A stretch of DNA of 64,000 nucleotides, from contig NC_135421.1 of assembly GCF_051991245.1 (NCBI RefSeq), positions 4,101,557 through 4,165,556 of the forward strand, given 5' to 3'. Below, piece after piece: positions 21,821-31,705 of this stretch. The stretch is from Festucalex cinctus (lineage: Eukaryota > Chordata > Actinopteri > Syngnathiformes > Syngnathidae). Position 1 is the stretch's first letter, and the number at the start of each line of letters is the position of its first letter. A model generated the notes under the pieces. That model did no database searches and was not told the DNA's origin. It worked only from the letters and a program-made list of their open reading frames with translations. The translations under genes were made by a program, and so were the position numbers.

Positions 21821-22660
21821 ATAGGCGCTTTCACACCAAAAAGCCCAGGAACTTTGAGTTCATGGTAGAGTCAGTTCCGGGTCCGAAGAACTTGTGAGCG
21901 GCCCACGAGTTTGCGTTCACACGGCATGAAAGCAGGCAGGGTAGTTTATTCAAATGAGACTGATGACGTATGTCAGGGGAGGAAAAAAAAACAGCACTAC
22001 CCCGCCTGTCCAGCAAGTGGCGGTACCGGTAAAACTGAATGACAAACAACCAGTGTGACGTTGAAAAACGCGACCTTTGACCCATCGCCATTTGTTATGA
22101 TACAAGGCATATCATCTTTTCGTTTTCCTTGTCATGTTGTACAGAGTTGTGTTTGCAGCAATTAGAACTTCACGGGAAAGGTTGATGAGAACCATTGGGA
22201 CCCGCCGTATTACCACATCAAGATGAGAAATGGGCAGGACTTGCTCACTTGGAAAGACAGTCAAACCTGCAAGCACGAAGACGTGCACTGGTAAGGTTTA
22301 AACACACAATTATACGAAATTTATTTCACATCGGAATTAAGCTGTAACATGTAACGGAGCTCCCCTTGCAAGGTGGAGAACACGAAAAAAAAATGAAGTT
22401 ACAGAGTGTATTAGTGCCTTAAACACAACGTATGACTGGCGCGTTCAGTTGCACGTCTACTTGCGTGTGTCCCCGCGCGTCGGTCGTTTGTGGATATTTT
22501 GTCGTACTTTCTGCCATGAAAAGGGCAATCGCTGGAAACTGGTGTTTCCTGCCTAGTTCTCGTGCAATTCACGGCAAAATAGGGCTTGATGGCGAGTTGC
22601 TGTTCACGCTACATGTACGCTGCGTATTTCATAATACCGTTGGACCTGGATTTATTGTTA

Positions 22661-23551
22661 CCCCGGGTTTTCACCGGTTGCGGTTGCGGTGCGGTTGCGG
22701 TGCGGTCCGGCGACGCAAGCAATTAGATTCCATTCATTCGAATGGTGCAGTTTACACCGCTTGCGGGTGCGTTGCGTGTCGACTGCGGAAGGCCTGCGGC
22801 GTGCAGCAAGCCTTCCGCAAGGATAGACCTATTTTCTATTTTTGCCGGACGCCGCAGCGGTAGGCCTCCGGCAAATGGCAAGCTAGCACAAAACACATCG
22901 AGCGGGACAGGAAGACCGAGGCAGTTTCAAAATAAATTTCCGGTTACCTTTCAGAATAAAACACTCGCCAGCTCCTATTTCGCCAGTTTTTCAGCAAAAC
23001 GTGACGTGGGCGTCGCCGGGCCATGTGCTCATTCACGGTTTAGACACCAGCGAACATGGACGAGGAGAGGTTTATATTGGAGGTGGAAAACCACAAAATA
23101 ATATATGACACGGCACATCCTTTTTATAAGGACTGTAATGTATTGTGAGTTTGATGTTCGCGATTGCTTGTTGTGCCCGTCTCGCTTGCCGTACTGAGCG
23201 GCAGCCGGACGGGGAAGACAGAAATAAAGAGTGGACCCGCACTGACCCGACTCTCGTTATTAATATACTTTACAAGGAACACCAAAAAAAGGATGCTGCA
23301 TGGAATCTCATATCTTTCTGCTTCTCTGTTGAGCAGACTTTCTGTATGTTTGTCGTTGTGAAATGCCACATGATCGCGCGCGCGCGCGCGGTCCCGCGAG
23401 ACACGTTGGGAAGTGGGCGGCGACGGAGCTGCCGGACCGCAGCTGTGCGGAGCCGGTGTGGATTGACAAAAAAATTGACCCGTCCGGAGCACGCAGTCAA
23501 GACGCACCGCACCGCAACCGCACCGCAACCGCATCCAGTGAAAACCCGGGG
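22661..23551 (+). mobile_element. non-autonomous Harbinger-type element, copy 1 (891 bp)
   Basis: Inverted GC-rich ends: CCCCGGGTTTTCACCGGTTG with tandem TTGCGGTGCGG at the left, and the mirror (CACCGCAACCGCATCC, GAAAACCCGGGG) at the right. They are flanked by TTA on both sides (22658-22660, 23552-23554), the classic Harbinger target duplication. Inside, a frame at 23056 reads MDEERFILEVENHKIIYDTA and PFYKDC, with further on HQKKDAAWNLI. This is the start of a MADF/Myb-like DNA-binding domain. The rest of the gene is missing. Confidence 0.85.
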
Positions 23552-23659
23552 TTAGTCTGTCCGCATGTTTTTTTTTTGTTTTTTTTCTGTTAAACACATG
23601 ATTGACCGATCCAAAGTGTTGAAATGGCTTGCTTTCTTTGACGATGCACGAATGTTAGA

Positions 23660-24940
23660 ACAAAGGTGCTCCCTGGGCCTGGGGCTCCCTCCCCGGCCCG
23701 GGCGTCGGGCTCCGGGGGCCGGGCGAGGGTTTGGGGCCTGCCCCACTCCGGTATAACTCCTGGCGCCCCGGGCGGGCTCCGGTGGCCGGTGGGCTGTCCG
23801 GTAGCCCTGCTGCGCTGGCTGTCCGCCCATTGTGGTGCCGGGTGGATGAGGTGGGGGGCGGGTGGGGGTGGGGGTGCTGGGGGGCGGGCGTGCCACCTAC
23901 ACCCGCCGGGTTGGGTGAGGCCCCGCTGGTCGCTCCTCTTACTCACTTCACTAGCTTGCACTATACACTTTGTAAATATACACATAGGGCACACAACACA
24001 TTTCTTGGTGGGGTGGGGAAGGGTGGAAACACCGTCTTCACCCTTCAACTCCCCTCCAATTTTAATGCACCTCACGTCCAAGGGGAGGGGTGAGTTGGGG
24101 CGGGGAGCCATCAGAGGGGATGGACTGCAGTGCCTGGCAGCGCTGTGGTCCCCCCCATTTGTGTCCCTGCCCCACCACTTTGTCCCTCCATTCCCTTTTT
24201 TAATGCACCACACATATACATATTCATTTTTTTGGGGGGGATACGGGTGTGTCTGAGTAGGGGAAATTTTTTCCCTCTGCTTGGGGGGGGTGGAGGTATG
24301 GGTGGGTGGGGGGTTGGGTGCTGGGGGTCGGGGTGTGTTCGGGGGTTTGGGGGTCGGGGGTGGTGGGGCCTGGGTCGTGGTGGATGGCGGGTTTGGGTGG
24401 GGTGTGGGGGGGTCGTGGGGGGATGGGGGCTGGGGACCGGTGGGGCGCTGTGGGGGCCCGCTGGGCCTCGTTCTGCGGCCTTGGGCTCGGGGGTGTGGGC
24501 CGGGGCTGGGGCGGGGGTGTTCCGTGTGTCTGGGTCGGCTCGCCGACCGGTGTCCGCTCGGGTGGCTTGGGGGTGGCCTTGGTGCTGCCGCGGCCTGGGG
24601 ATTCCGGGGGGGGGGGGAGTGCTCGCTTTGCTGGACCGCGGTTGACGGCTTCTTTCTTTGGTGGTGGTCCTTATGCATGCCAGATCCGTCGCACCAGCAT
24701 CTACTGAAACTCAACAGAAGTACCCTCTCCCTCCCACAGCCCCTTGAATCAGTTGGTGCTGGTGTCTGTGGTTCTCACTTTGCTTTATCTATCCTTCCCT
24801 CCTTCCTCTCTTTAGTTTTTCCTCTGGTCACTTGAGATCTTAATTTATTAGAAGTATGAGGTTTCTGGGGTTGGCATAAGACTCTGGTTTTGTAACCACG
24901 CAGGAGGGGTCTTGTTGGTGCTGGACTTCACTTTGATGGA
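23660..24940 (+). promoter_or_regulatory. GC-rich, G-skewed 5' leader of the LINE
   Basis: The 1.2 kb before ORF1 is extremely GC-rich, and from about 24220 to 24640 it is almost pure G/T on the plus strand, with many runs of four or more G. The ORFs after it are very AT-rich. A GC-rich internal promoter at the 5' end is usual for LINEs. The exact 5' end is not defined; I place it after the Harbinger-type element that ends at 23551. Confidence 0.55.
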
Positions 24941-25048
24941 TTGGATTGCCTGCATCGTTGTTTTTCGCCATTTACACGTGACTGCAGTACGGCGAGGGGG
25001 AAGAGAAGGAGGGGGACCCCTCAATCTCAGGATACTTCGGACAACAAC

Positions 25049-25843
25049 ATGCCACCAAAACAGAAACAGGACTCAAAACCGGAGGAGGACTACTTAACGC
25101 TCACACAGGTAAACAAAATGCTACAACAACAAAACGAACTTTTCAATACACTCCTAAATCAACAACAGGAACAATTTAAAGGATTTGTTAAAATAATACT
25201 GGATTCAACTAATGCACGCATTGACAATATCACCAGAGAACTACAAGAAGTGAAGGGGAGTCTGCAATATACGCAAAAGGAGGTGGATGAGCTTAAAACA
25301 ACTCAAATTAATCACATTGAAAACGGTAAAACCATGCAAACTGAAATGTACAAAATATGTGACAGTTTAATTATTTTAAATGATAAAATGGAATATTTAG
25401 AAGGACAGTGTAAAAGAAACAATCTGATTATTGATGGAATTGAAGAATCACCAGGAGAAACATGGACTGACACCGAAGATAAAGTAATGAAACTATTCAG
25501 AGACAAATTACAATTTCAGGAGAAGATAGAATTGGAGCGTGTGTATCGGACTGGCAAACGGGAAACTGGGAGGACCAGACCCAGGACAATTACAGTTAAA
25601 TTTGAAAAATACAAAGATAAAACAAAAATTCTACAAAAAACAAAACATCTTAAGGGCACAAACATATACATAAATGAGGATTTTACTGATATTGTTCGAA
25701 AAAAACGGAAAGAACTTATACCAGAAATGAAAGCAGCACGGGAAAGAGGAGAGATTGCCTACCTAAAATACGACAAGCTTATAATTCATCCCCGTACAAG
25801 CACACCCAGACACTTGCACCAACACAACTCATCAATAAAATGA
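25049..25843 (+). CDS. LINE ORF1 protein (coiled coil plus RRM-like RNA-binding)
   Basis: 264 residues from the ATG at 25049 (MPPKQKQDSKPEEDY). An upstream in-frame ATG at 24941 would add 36 residues rich in Arg and Cys with no family look, so I prefer the later start. Residues about 20-115 are a long heptad-rich coiled coil (LTQVNKMLQQQNELFNTLLN through EVDELKTTQINH). Residues about 120-215 resemble the RRM/transposase-22 fold of L1-type ORF1: RNNLIIDGIEESPGETWTD, VYRTGKRETGRTRPRTITVKF. A basic C-terminal part follows (RKKRKELIPEMKAARERGE). Such proteins bind LINE RNA as trimers and are needed for retrotransposition. It ends 46 nt before the ORF2 ATG, in another frame. Confidence 0.8.
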   Translation: MPPKQKQDSKPEEDYLTLTQVNKMLQQQNELFNTLLNQQQEQFKGFVKIILDSTNARIDNITRELQEVKGSLQYTQKEVDELKTTQINHIENGKTMQTEMYKICDSLIILNDKMEYLEGQCKRNNLIIDGIEESPGETWTDTEDKVMKLFRDKLQFQEKIELERVYRTGKRETGRTRPRTITVKFEKYKDKTKILQKTKHLKGTNIYINEDFTDIVRKKRKELIPEMKAARERGEIAYLKYDKLIIHPRTSTPRHLHQHNSSIK

Positions 25844-25889
25844 AGGAAGACACAGTACACTTGATGACGAAAAGTTGACAAATACTAGA

Positions 25890-28800
25890 ATGGAAAATCT
25901 ATACCCAAACACAAAAAAATTACAAATATTTGATTATACGGAACATAAGACATCTGATCCAGAAAATGGCATTGACCCAGATAAATTTTTATGTAGTAAC
26001 AACTATGACCTTGCCTGCGAGTACCACACTAATGAGCAATTCAATGCAAATGTAAGTAAGGATTTTCGTGCATTCTCAATCATACATTTTAATAGTAGAA
26101 GTCTATATAAAAACTTTACAGAAATTAAAAAATGCTTGAGTAAAATAAATAAATTCCAAATTATAGCCATATCAGAGACATGGCTTGATAATGAGAAAAT
26201 AAGCGATATAGAAATGGAAGGATATGAATTGTTTACAATGAATAGGGAAAACAGAAGGGGAGGAGGAGTTGCAATATATGTTGATAAGGTTTTCAAATGT
26301 AGTAAAATTGAACATCTAACTACTACTGTGGATAATGTAATGGAATGTGTAACTATTGAAGTTCATATAAAAAATATGTCAAACGTAATTATAAGTTGTA
26401 TATATAGGACACCAGGATCATGTCTTGATACATTTAACGATAAGTTAACAGATATCCTTAGTTATACAAATGATAAAAAATTGCGAATATTGTGTGGTGA
26501 TTTTAACATTGATTTATTAAATCCTAATGGACATCAGAAAACAACTGATTTTATAAATATGATGTATAGTAATAGTCTATTTCCTGTTATTATAAAACCT
26601 AGTAGAATAACAATCGATACAGCTACACTAATTGATAATATATTCACAAATAAAATTGACCTTAAAATAGAAAGTGGACTCCTTATTAATGATATAAGTG
26701 ATCACCTCCCGATTTTTGCAATTTTTTATGATTATTTTGATAAAAAAATGAAGCCGATTACTTACACATTTGAAACTAGAGCAAGAACAACACGCTCCAT
26801 GGCTGCCTTTAAGTTGGATTTAGAGAAACACAACTGGTCTGAGGTTTATTCAAATAACGATCCTGATATTGCATATAGTGAATTTCAGTCAACCATTATT
26901 TCTCTATATAATAAACATTGTCCATTAATTAAGATTACAAGAAAGTATAAAGGTCCAAATAAGACATGGATGACAAAGGGGATACAGAATGCATGTAAAA
27001 AGAAAAATAATTTATATAAAAGATTTATTAAATTGAGAACTGTGGAAGCTGAAACAAAGTACAAGATCTATAAAAATAAATTAGCAAATATTATTCGAAT
27101 AAGAAAGAAAGATTATTACTATGAATTATTAGAACAGAATAAAAGCAATACACAAGAAATATGGAAAACACTAAATCATGTAATTAAAAAAAGTTCTAAA
27201 AAAACAAATTTTCCACAATATTTTATAAAAGATAACGATATGGTAATTGATGAAATTTCTGACATAGCTAATAATTTTAATGAATATTTAGTTAACGTGG
27301 GCAGCAACTTGGCAAACAAAATCCCAGAGCCAAGAAACAAACGTGAAATAGATAAGAACATTGTAAATAATTCATCCACAATGTTTCTTAATGATGTGAA
27401 TGATATAGAAGTATTAAATGTTGTGAAAACATTAAAAAATAAAAAGTCTACTGACTGTCTTAACATTGATATGACATTAGTAAAAAGTATTATAGAATAT
27501 ATTGTAAAACCTTTTACATATATTTGTAATTTATCATTTAAAACTGGTATATTTCCATCAAAAATGAAGATAGCCAAAGTCATTCCTGTTCATAAAAGTG
27601 GAGAAAGACACACGTTTAATAACTACAGACCAATATCATTGTTGCCACAGTTCTCAAAAATTCTAGAAAAATTATTTTCATATAGATTGGATAATTTTAT
27701 TGAGAAACATAAGCTCTTAAGTGAAACCCAATATGGGTTTAGAGAAAAACGGACCACCTCAATGGCAGTCATGGAGCTTGTAGAAGCAATATCTACCGAA
27801 ATAGATAATAAAAAATTTACTGTTGGGATTTTTATGGATTTAAAAAAAGCTTTTGATACTATAGATCATTCTATATTAATGAATAAATTAAAGAAATATG
27901 GAATAAGAGGTTTAGCTTATAAGTGGATGAAAAGTTATTTGGAAAATAGATATCAGTATGTGCAGTTTAATAATGTACAATCAGAACACATGAAGATCAC
28001 TCATGGAGTTCCCCAAGGGTCTGTGCTCGGCCCTAAATTATTTATACTGTATATAAACGATATTTGCTGTGTCTCAAAAACATTGAAAAGTGTTTTATTT
28101 GCTGATGATACAACTTTCTATTGTTCAGGAGAAAACCTGAAGCAGCTTCTGACTACTGTGGAGTATGAATTGAATATATTAAAAAAATGGTTTGATGTAA
28201 ATAAATTATCATTGAATTTAAATAAAACCAAGTTCATAGTTTTTGGCACGAGACAAATCACTCATCAAGTCAAAATTATGGTGAATTCAATTGAAATAGA
28301 AAGGGTGAATGAAAATAAATTCCTTGGAATTATTATCGATGATAAATTATGTTGGAAGCCACACATAGAAACTGTTAAAAGGAAAATGTCAAAAATCATA
28401 GGGATACTCTATAAAAGTAAGGATGTTTTAAACATGAAATCATTATATATATTATATAGTTCATTATTATTACCATATTTGACCTATTGTGTGGAATTAT
28501 GGGGGATGGCATATAAAACAAATACTAACACCGTTTTCAAATTGCAAAAGAAAGCTATAAGAATTATTAATGGATCAAAGTATACAGAGTCAACACATCC
28601 ACTATTTATTAAATTAAATGCAATGAAATTTTATGACTTGGTGGATTTTAAAATAGCACAAATAATGTATAAAGTTTATAACAATTTACTCTGCCACAGT
28701 ACTCAGAAGTTATTTGAAATTAGACACAGTCCTTATGATATAAGGGGTACAAGTGTGTACAAAAAACCCAAAACAAGAACAAATATTAAGCAAAGGTGTG

Positions 28801-28931
28801 TATCTGTAAAAGGTGTTGATCTGTGGAATCAATTGGAAATTGCTCTGCAAAATTGTGATTCAATGCTGGAGTTTAAAAAAATGTTTAAAAGTAAAATTCA
28901 AAAAAATTATCTATGTCAAGCCAGTATATGA
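25890..28931 (+). CDS. LINE ORF2: APE endonuclease and reverse transcriptase
   Basis: 1013 residues from the first ATG (MENLYPNTKKLQIFDY); the frame is open a few codons further upstream. The N-terminal third is an apurinic-type endonuclease: HFNSRSLYKNFTEI (about 65-80), ISETWLD (about 94), RRGGGVAIYVD, CGDFNIDLL (about 202) and SDHLPIF (about 269), with the catalytic His. The RT has NYRPISLLPQFSKILEKL (about 577), MDLKKAFDTIDH, HGVPQGSVLGPKLF (about 706) and the active-site LFADDTTFY (about 735). The C-terminus has a DLWNQLEIAL block like other L2/CR1-group LINEs. There is no RNase H. No frameshift or stop was seen, and the key catalytic residues are present. The product would nick DNA and copy its RNA by target-primed reverse transcription. 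Confidence 0.92.
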   Translation: MENLYPNTKKLQIFDYTEHKTSDPENGIDPDKFLCSNNYDLACEYHTNEQFNANVSKDFRAFSIIHFNSRSLYKNFTEIKKCLSKINKFQIIAISETWLDNEKISDIEMEGYELFTMNRENRRGGGVAIYVDKVFKCSKIEHLTTTVDNVMECVTIEVHIKNMSNVIISCIYRTPGSCLDTFNDKLTDILSYTNDKKLRILCGDFNIDLLNPNGHQKTTDFINMMYSNSLFPVIIKPSRITIDTATLIDNIFTNKIDLKIESGLLINDISDHLPIFAIFYDYFDKKMKPITYTFETRARTTRSMAAFKLDLEKHNWSEVYSNNDPDIAYSEFQSTIISLYNKHCPLIKITRKYKGPNKTWMTKGIQNACKKKNNLYKRFIKLRTVEAETKYKIYKNKLANIIRIRKKDYYYELLEQNKSNTQEIWKTLNHVIKKSSKKTNFPQYFIKDNDMVIDEISDIANNFNEYLVNVGSNLANKIPEPRNKREIDKNIVNNSSTMFLNDVNDIEVLNVVKTLKNKKSTDCLNIDMTLVKSIIEYIVKPFTYICNLSFKTGIFPSKMKIAKVIPVHKSGERHTFNNYRPISLLPQFSKILEKLFSYRLDNFIEKHKLLSETQYGFREKRTTSMAVMELVEAISTEIDNKKFTVGIFMDLKKAFDTIDHSILMNKLKKYGIRGLAYKWMKSYLENRYQYVQFNNVQSEHMKITHGVPQGSVLGPKLFILYINDICCVSKTLKSVLFADDTTFYCSGENLKQLLTTVEYELNILKKWFDVNKLSLNLNKTKFIVFGTRQITHQVKIMVNSIEIERVNENKFLGIIIDDKLCWKPHIETVKRKMSKIIGILYKSKDVLNMKSLYILYSSLLLPYLTYCVELWGMAYKTNTNTVFKLQKKAIRIINGSKYTESTHPLFIKLNAMKFYDLVDFKIAQIMYKVYNNLLCHSTQKLFEIRHSPYDIRGTSVYKKPKTRTNIKQRCVSVKGVDLWNQLEIALQNCDSMLEFKKMFKSKIQKNYLCQASI

Positions 28932-29340
28932 AAAATGTACATGTGAGTATGTGTAAGTGATCTAGATAGGTATTATGGTATATGTTTAGTAAATTTATGT
29001 ATATATGTTTTTGGTAAATGTGAATAGGTTAAGTGCACTTGTGTATATATATATAACTTGGGTTATATATATCATTTATTATTTTATTATTATTATTTTT
29101 AATAATCAGTAAATGAAAATTGTATTAATAATGAAATAAGTTTAAATATATTTAGTAAAAGGGGTAGGACTAGATAAGTTTTTAACTTCTTCCTACTCCC
29201 TTTTGAACATGTAAGTTATGATTAATTGAATGATTATGTTATTGGGATTTTCTTCTATTTTGATTGTTGTTGTTTTTTGTTTTATCTCTGCTGTTCATTT
29301 GTTTATATGTTCAAAAAAATAATAAAAGGAAAGGAAATGT
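28932..29340 (+). other. 3' UTR of the LINE
   Basis: AT-rich. It contains a stem GGGGTAGGACTAGATAAG paired with CTTCTTCCTACTCCC at 29160-29204, a likely structure for recognition by the RT. It ends near AATAATAAAAGGAAAGG. The same GGTAGGACTAGA...TCTACTCC hairpin is in the fragment at 31045-31405. Confidence 0.65.
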
Positions 29341-29344
29341 ACTG

Positions 29345-29639
29345 GCTTCTATGGATCTCACTCTGCCTTATCGATCCTTCCCTCCTTCCTCTCTTTAGTT
29401 TTTCCTCTGGGCTCTTGAGATCTCGCTAAATTTGCTGGAATTTAGAGGCTTCCGGGGTTGGCGTAAGACTTTGATTTTGTAATCATGGGGAAGGCAGGAA
29501 GTGTTTGGTCGGTGCTGGATTTCACTTTGATTTACCTTTCTTTTCTCTTTATTTCTTTTTTTTTCTGACCTTTTCTCTGGTCTCCTGACCATTTAAATCT
29601 CACGACTCTGGCAAGATTCTGAAGTACCTGGTTAAGGCG
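29345..29639 (+). repeat. diverged copy of the LINE leader located after the LINE 3' end
   Basis: TCGATCCTTCCCTCCTTCCT through TTAGTTTTTCCTCTGG, CTTGAGATCT, GGGGTTGGC(A/G)TAAGACT and GGTGCTGGAnTTCACTTTGA matches 24785-24935, just before LINE ORF1. About 170 bp can be aligned. So the end of the LINE is followed by part of a leader, probably from an older LINE copy into which the LINE inserted. Confidence 0.65.
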
Positions 29640-29900
29640 AAGGGTAATGGGATATTTATAAGGTTTTAGGTGAATGAATGAGTATAAATTTATACGTATT
29701 TGCACGCACGCACACGCACGCGCACGCACGCAAACGCACGCAAACGCACACACGCAAACGCACGCAAACGCACACACGCAAACGCACGCACGCAAACGCA
29801 CGCACACATACACACAAAAAAAAGAAAAAAAAAAGAGCAATGATGACAATCGGTAAGACTACCGAATGAACAATTCTGAGCTCTTTTAAAAAAACAAAAA
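29640..29900 (+). repeat. unclassified dispersed repeat with (CACG/CAAACG)n microsatellite, second copy
   Basis: Inverted partner of 9045-9262. The tract at 29702-29812 is built of GCACGCAAAC-type decamers. ATCGGTAAGACTACCGAATG closes the repeat. An A-rich run follows at 29888-29920. Confidence 0.65.
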
Positions 29901-30121
29901 AAAAAAAAAAAAAAAAAAAGAACAAAGGTGCCGGGATTTTGGGAAAAGTGCTGATTTTGGAAGTGTCAGATTGCCACCTCAAGCCAGTGGTTTATCATAG
30001 GGCCATAAATTGGTGCATATTCTGCTATTTTAATGTATTCTGTCATGTAAATCACAAGGCTGTTGCACAAAAGTAATTAATGTAGATATTAACATTTATC
30101 AATTTGTTGTGTTTCTGTTTC

Positions 30122-30220
30122 AGATTTGCCACTTCTACCAATCTGGGTGTGTTCCGCGCAGGGAGTGGAAGAACATCAGAACCTCTGAATGGTGGGACGC
30201 TGTAATTATGTTTGCATTAC
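30122..30220 (+). pseudogene. fragment of Harbinger-group transposase
   Basis: After a good acceptor (TTTCTGTTTCAG) the frame reads ICHFYQSGCVPRREWKNIRT, SEWWDAVIM. The R-S/T-x-x-W-W-D-x-V block resembles the start of the ALP1/HARBI1-like nuclease of Harbinger-group elements. The catalytic DDE domain is absent. The frame ends in AAAATAAAAAC, possibly a polyadenylation signal, so this looks like an internally deleted gene. Low confidence because only about 30 residues match. Confidence 0.4.
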
Positions 30221-30335
30221 TGTTTGTCAAAAATAAAAACATTAAAAAGAATTCATTGAGCATAAGTTTTTATTCGTGTGGAAAAAAAAACAGAACCACA
30301 AAAGTGATATGAAAACAAAAGCATTTATTACTTAT

Positions 30336-30595
30336 GCATTTGGCTTATTTGTGTCCACAAGTCTGTTTTGGACTGCCAGGAAGCCCATTTGGAACTCTCT
30401 GTCGTGCCTTTGTTCAACCAGATCATGTGCCACGTGTTGATCTTCCTTGCGCTCCTCGCTTCTGAGGTCAACTTCCTCCTTGTGCTGCTCGCGTCTGAGT
30501 TCAAGGTCCTCCTTGTGCAACTGCATTTCTTCTAAGTACATTGCACTCGTGGACTCCCCCTTCTTTTCATCAAATTGGTGCAGGTATTCCAAAAA
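30336..30595 (-). pseudogene. last exon of a Myb/SANT-like accessory protein (Harbinger group)
   Basis: The minus-strand frame reads EYLHQFDEKKGESTSAMYLE, EMQLHKEDLELRREQHKEEV and VEQRHDREFQMGFLAVQNRL. This is a highly charged helical tail of the kind that ends Myb-like DNA-binding proteins carried by Harbinger elements. A polyadenylation signal AATAAA follows on the minus strand near 30325-30330. It converges with the transposase fragment at 30122-30220. The N-terminal exons lie at 32965-33430. Confidence 0.6.
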
Positions 30596-31044
30596 TAGGT
30601 GGTCTCGGTCCCGTGTCCGCTAACCTATAGGGATGTAAATGTACAATGAGTGACAGTAAATACTTTTGATGAGCTTCCAGCTACATGACTTTGAACTTAT
30701 TGGAACTTGACAAAGGGGCAGGAAACTCTGTTCGAGTGGCGCAGTTTCTGCTTGTGGACGGACCATCCTCGCTTGTACCTTCCTAACGCATCGACTTAAA
30801 CGGTTTCAACAGATTCGTGCAATGAGTAAGAGTACAGTACAATGATTTAGGTAGGGGTAAAACACGGCACTCACGTTAATGTACTTTCATTTTTCATAGT
30901 TACAGAACAGAATATGCCACACTACATTGCCAAATATGGCGGCATGCACTTGAAGCTTTTTTAGGCAATACACACTAGTAAAATTGCAGGAATGTAACTT
31001 TTTTTTTTCCCCCCTTTCTCAATGCACCATTATGAGTGAAATGA

Positions 31045-31405
31045 AAATTGTATATGTGAGTATGAGGATTTATTATTGTGTATGCCTATGAATTTCATGT
31101 ACATACGTTAATGACAAATGCACGCATGTGTTAAGGTGCAATTGTTTACACAAGCAGGATTACACATTTTCTTTTAGTACATTCCAGTAAAAGAAAATGT
31201 GTAGTAAATTAATACATTCCAGTAATGTACTTTTTTTTTTTTTTTTTATGAAATGAGTCAGTAGATATAAAGAATGGGTAGGACTAGACAAGTTTTTAAC
31301 TTCTTTCTACTCCTTTGAACATGTAAACTATTATGAATGATTGCAATAAGTTTCTTCTTTCTTTTAAAATGTTAACTGCTACTCATTTGTTTATAATGTC
31401 CAATA
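31045..31405 (+). mobile_element. 5'-truncated LINE 3' UTR
   Basis: Relative of 28932-29340. It shares ATGTGAGTATG, TTAAGTGCA-like text, GGGTAGGACTAGACAAGTTT, TTTCTACTCCTTTGAACATG and a TTTGTTTATAATGTCCAATAAA end. No ORF2 sequence remains. Confidence 0.65.
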
Positions 31406-31705
31406 AACAAACACACTGCCTTATTCAACGAAGCAAAATTAATTGTGAGTGGGGTGTTGCTTTAAAAGTTTTAAATGAAGCTTTTGAAGTTATATAAAAT
31501 GAAATGAAACATACCAGGACTGTTCAGGGAGGCATCATAACGTAAAGGAGAGCACAGAGAAGGTCCAGCTGTAAGTCACGGTACATAACATTATTTTTCT
31601 TACGTTTCAGTTTCCCTAGAACTGTTTACGAGTTGTTGTTTTTTTTGTTTTTTTGTTTTTTTTATGAGTTGTTAGGTGATGAGGCTAACAAGTTAAAACG
31701 TTTTA

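Larger units (their letters stand above)
23660..29340 (+). mobile_element. L2/CR1-group LINE with two open reading frames
   Basis: GC-rich leader, ORF1 (25049-25843), ORF2 (25890-28931) and an AT-rich 3' UTR to about 29340 ending in A-rich TTCAAAAAAATAATAAAAGG. Both frames are free of stops, so this copy is either recent or still active. It lies inside the 11.9-kb DNA transposon. A truncated relative of its 3' UTR lies at 31045-31405. The clade is inferred from the endonuclease-RT layout without RNase H and from the tail. Confidence 0.8.

Noticed and set aside
22432..23101. Frames of 119-143 codons over the GC-rich element ends
   Set aside because: Only the MADF-like start at 23056 has a family match. 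The others are composition-driven and repeated in copy 2 simply because the elements are copies.
23590..24714. Minus-strand frame of 374 codons, proline-rich
   Set aside because: It is the complement of the G-rich LINE leader. Composition (Pro, Arg, Thr runs) explains the open frame, and it has no domain.
24941..25048. ORF1 start at the upstream ATG
   Set aside because: The extra 36 residues are unlike ORF1 proteins. The ATG at 25049 (MPPKQK) fits better.
29674..29982. Several 60-108 codon frames rich in His/Thr or Cys/Val
   Set aside because: They are translations of the CACG/CAAACG microsatellite and the A-run.
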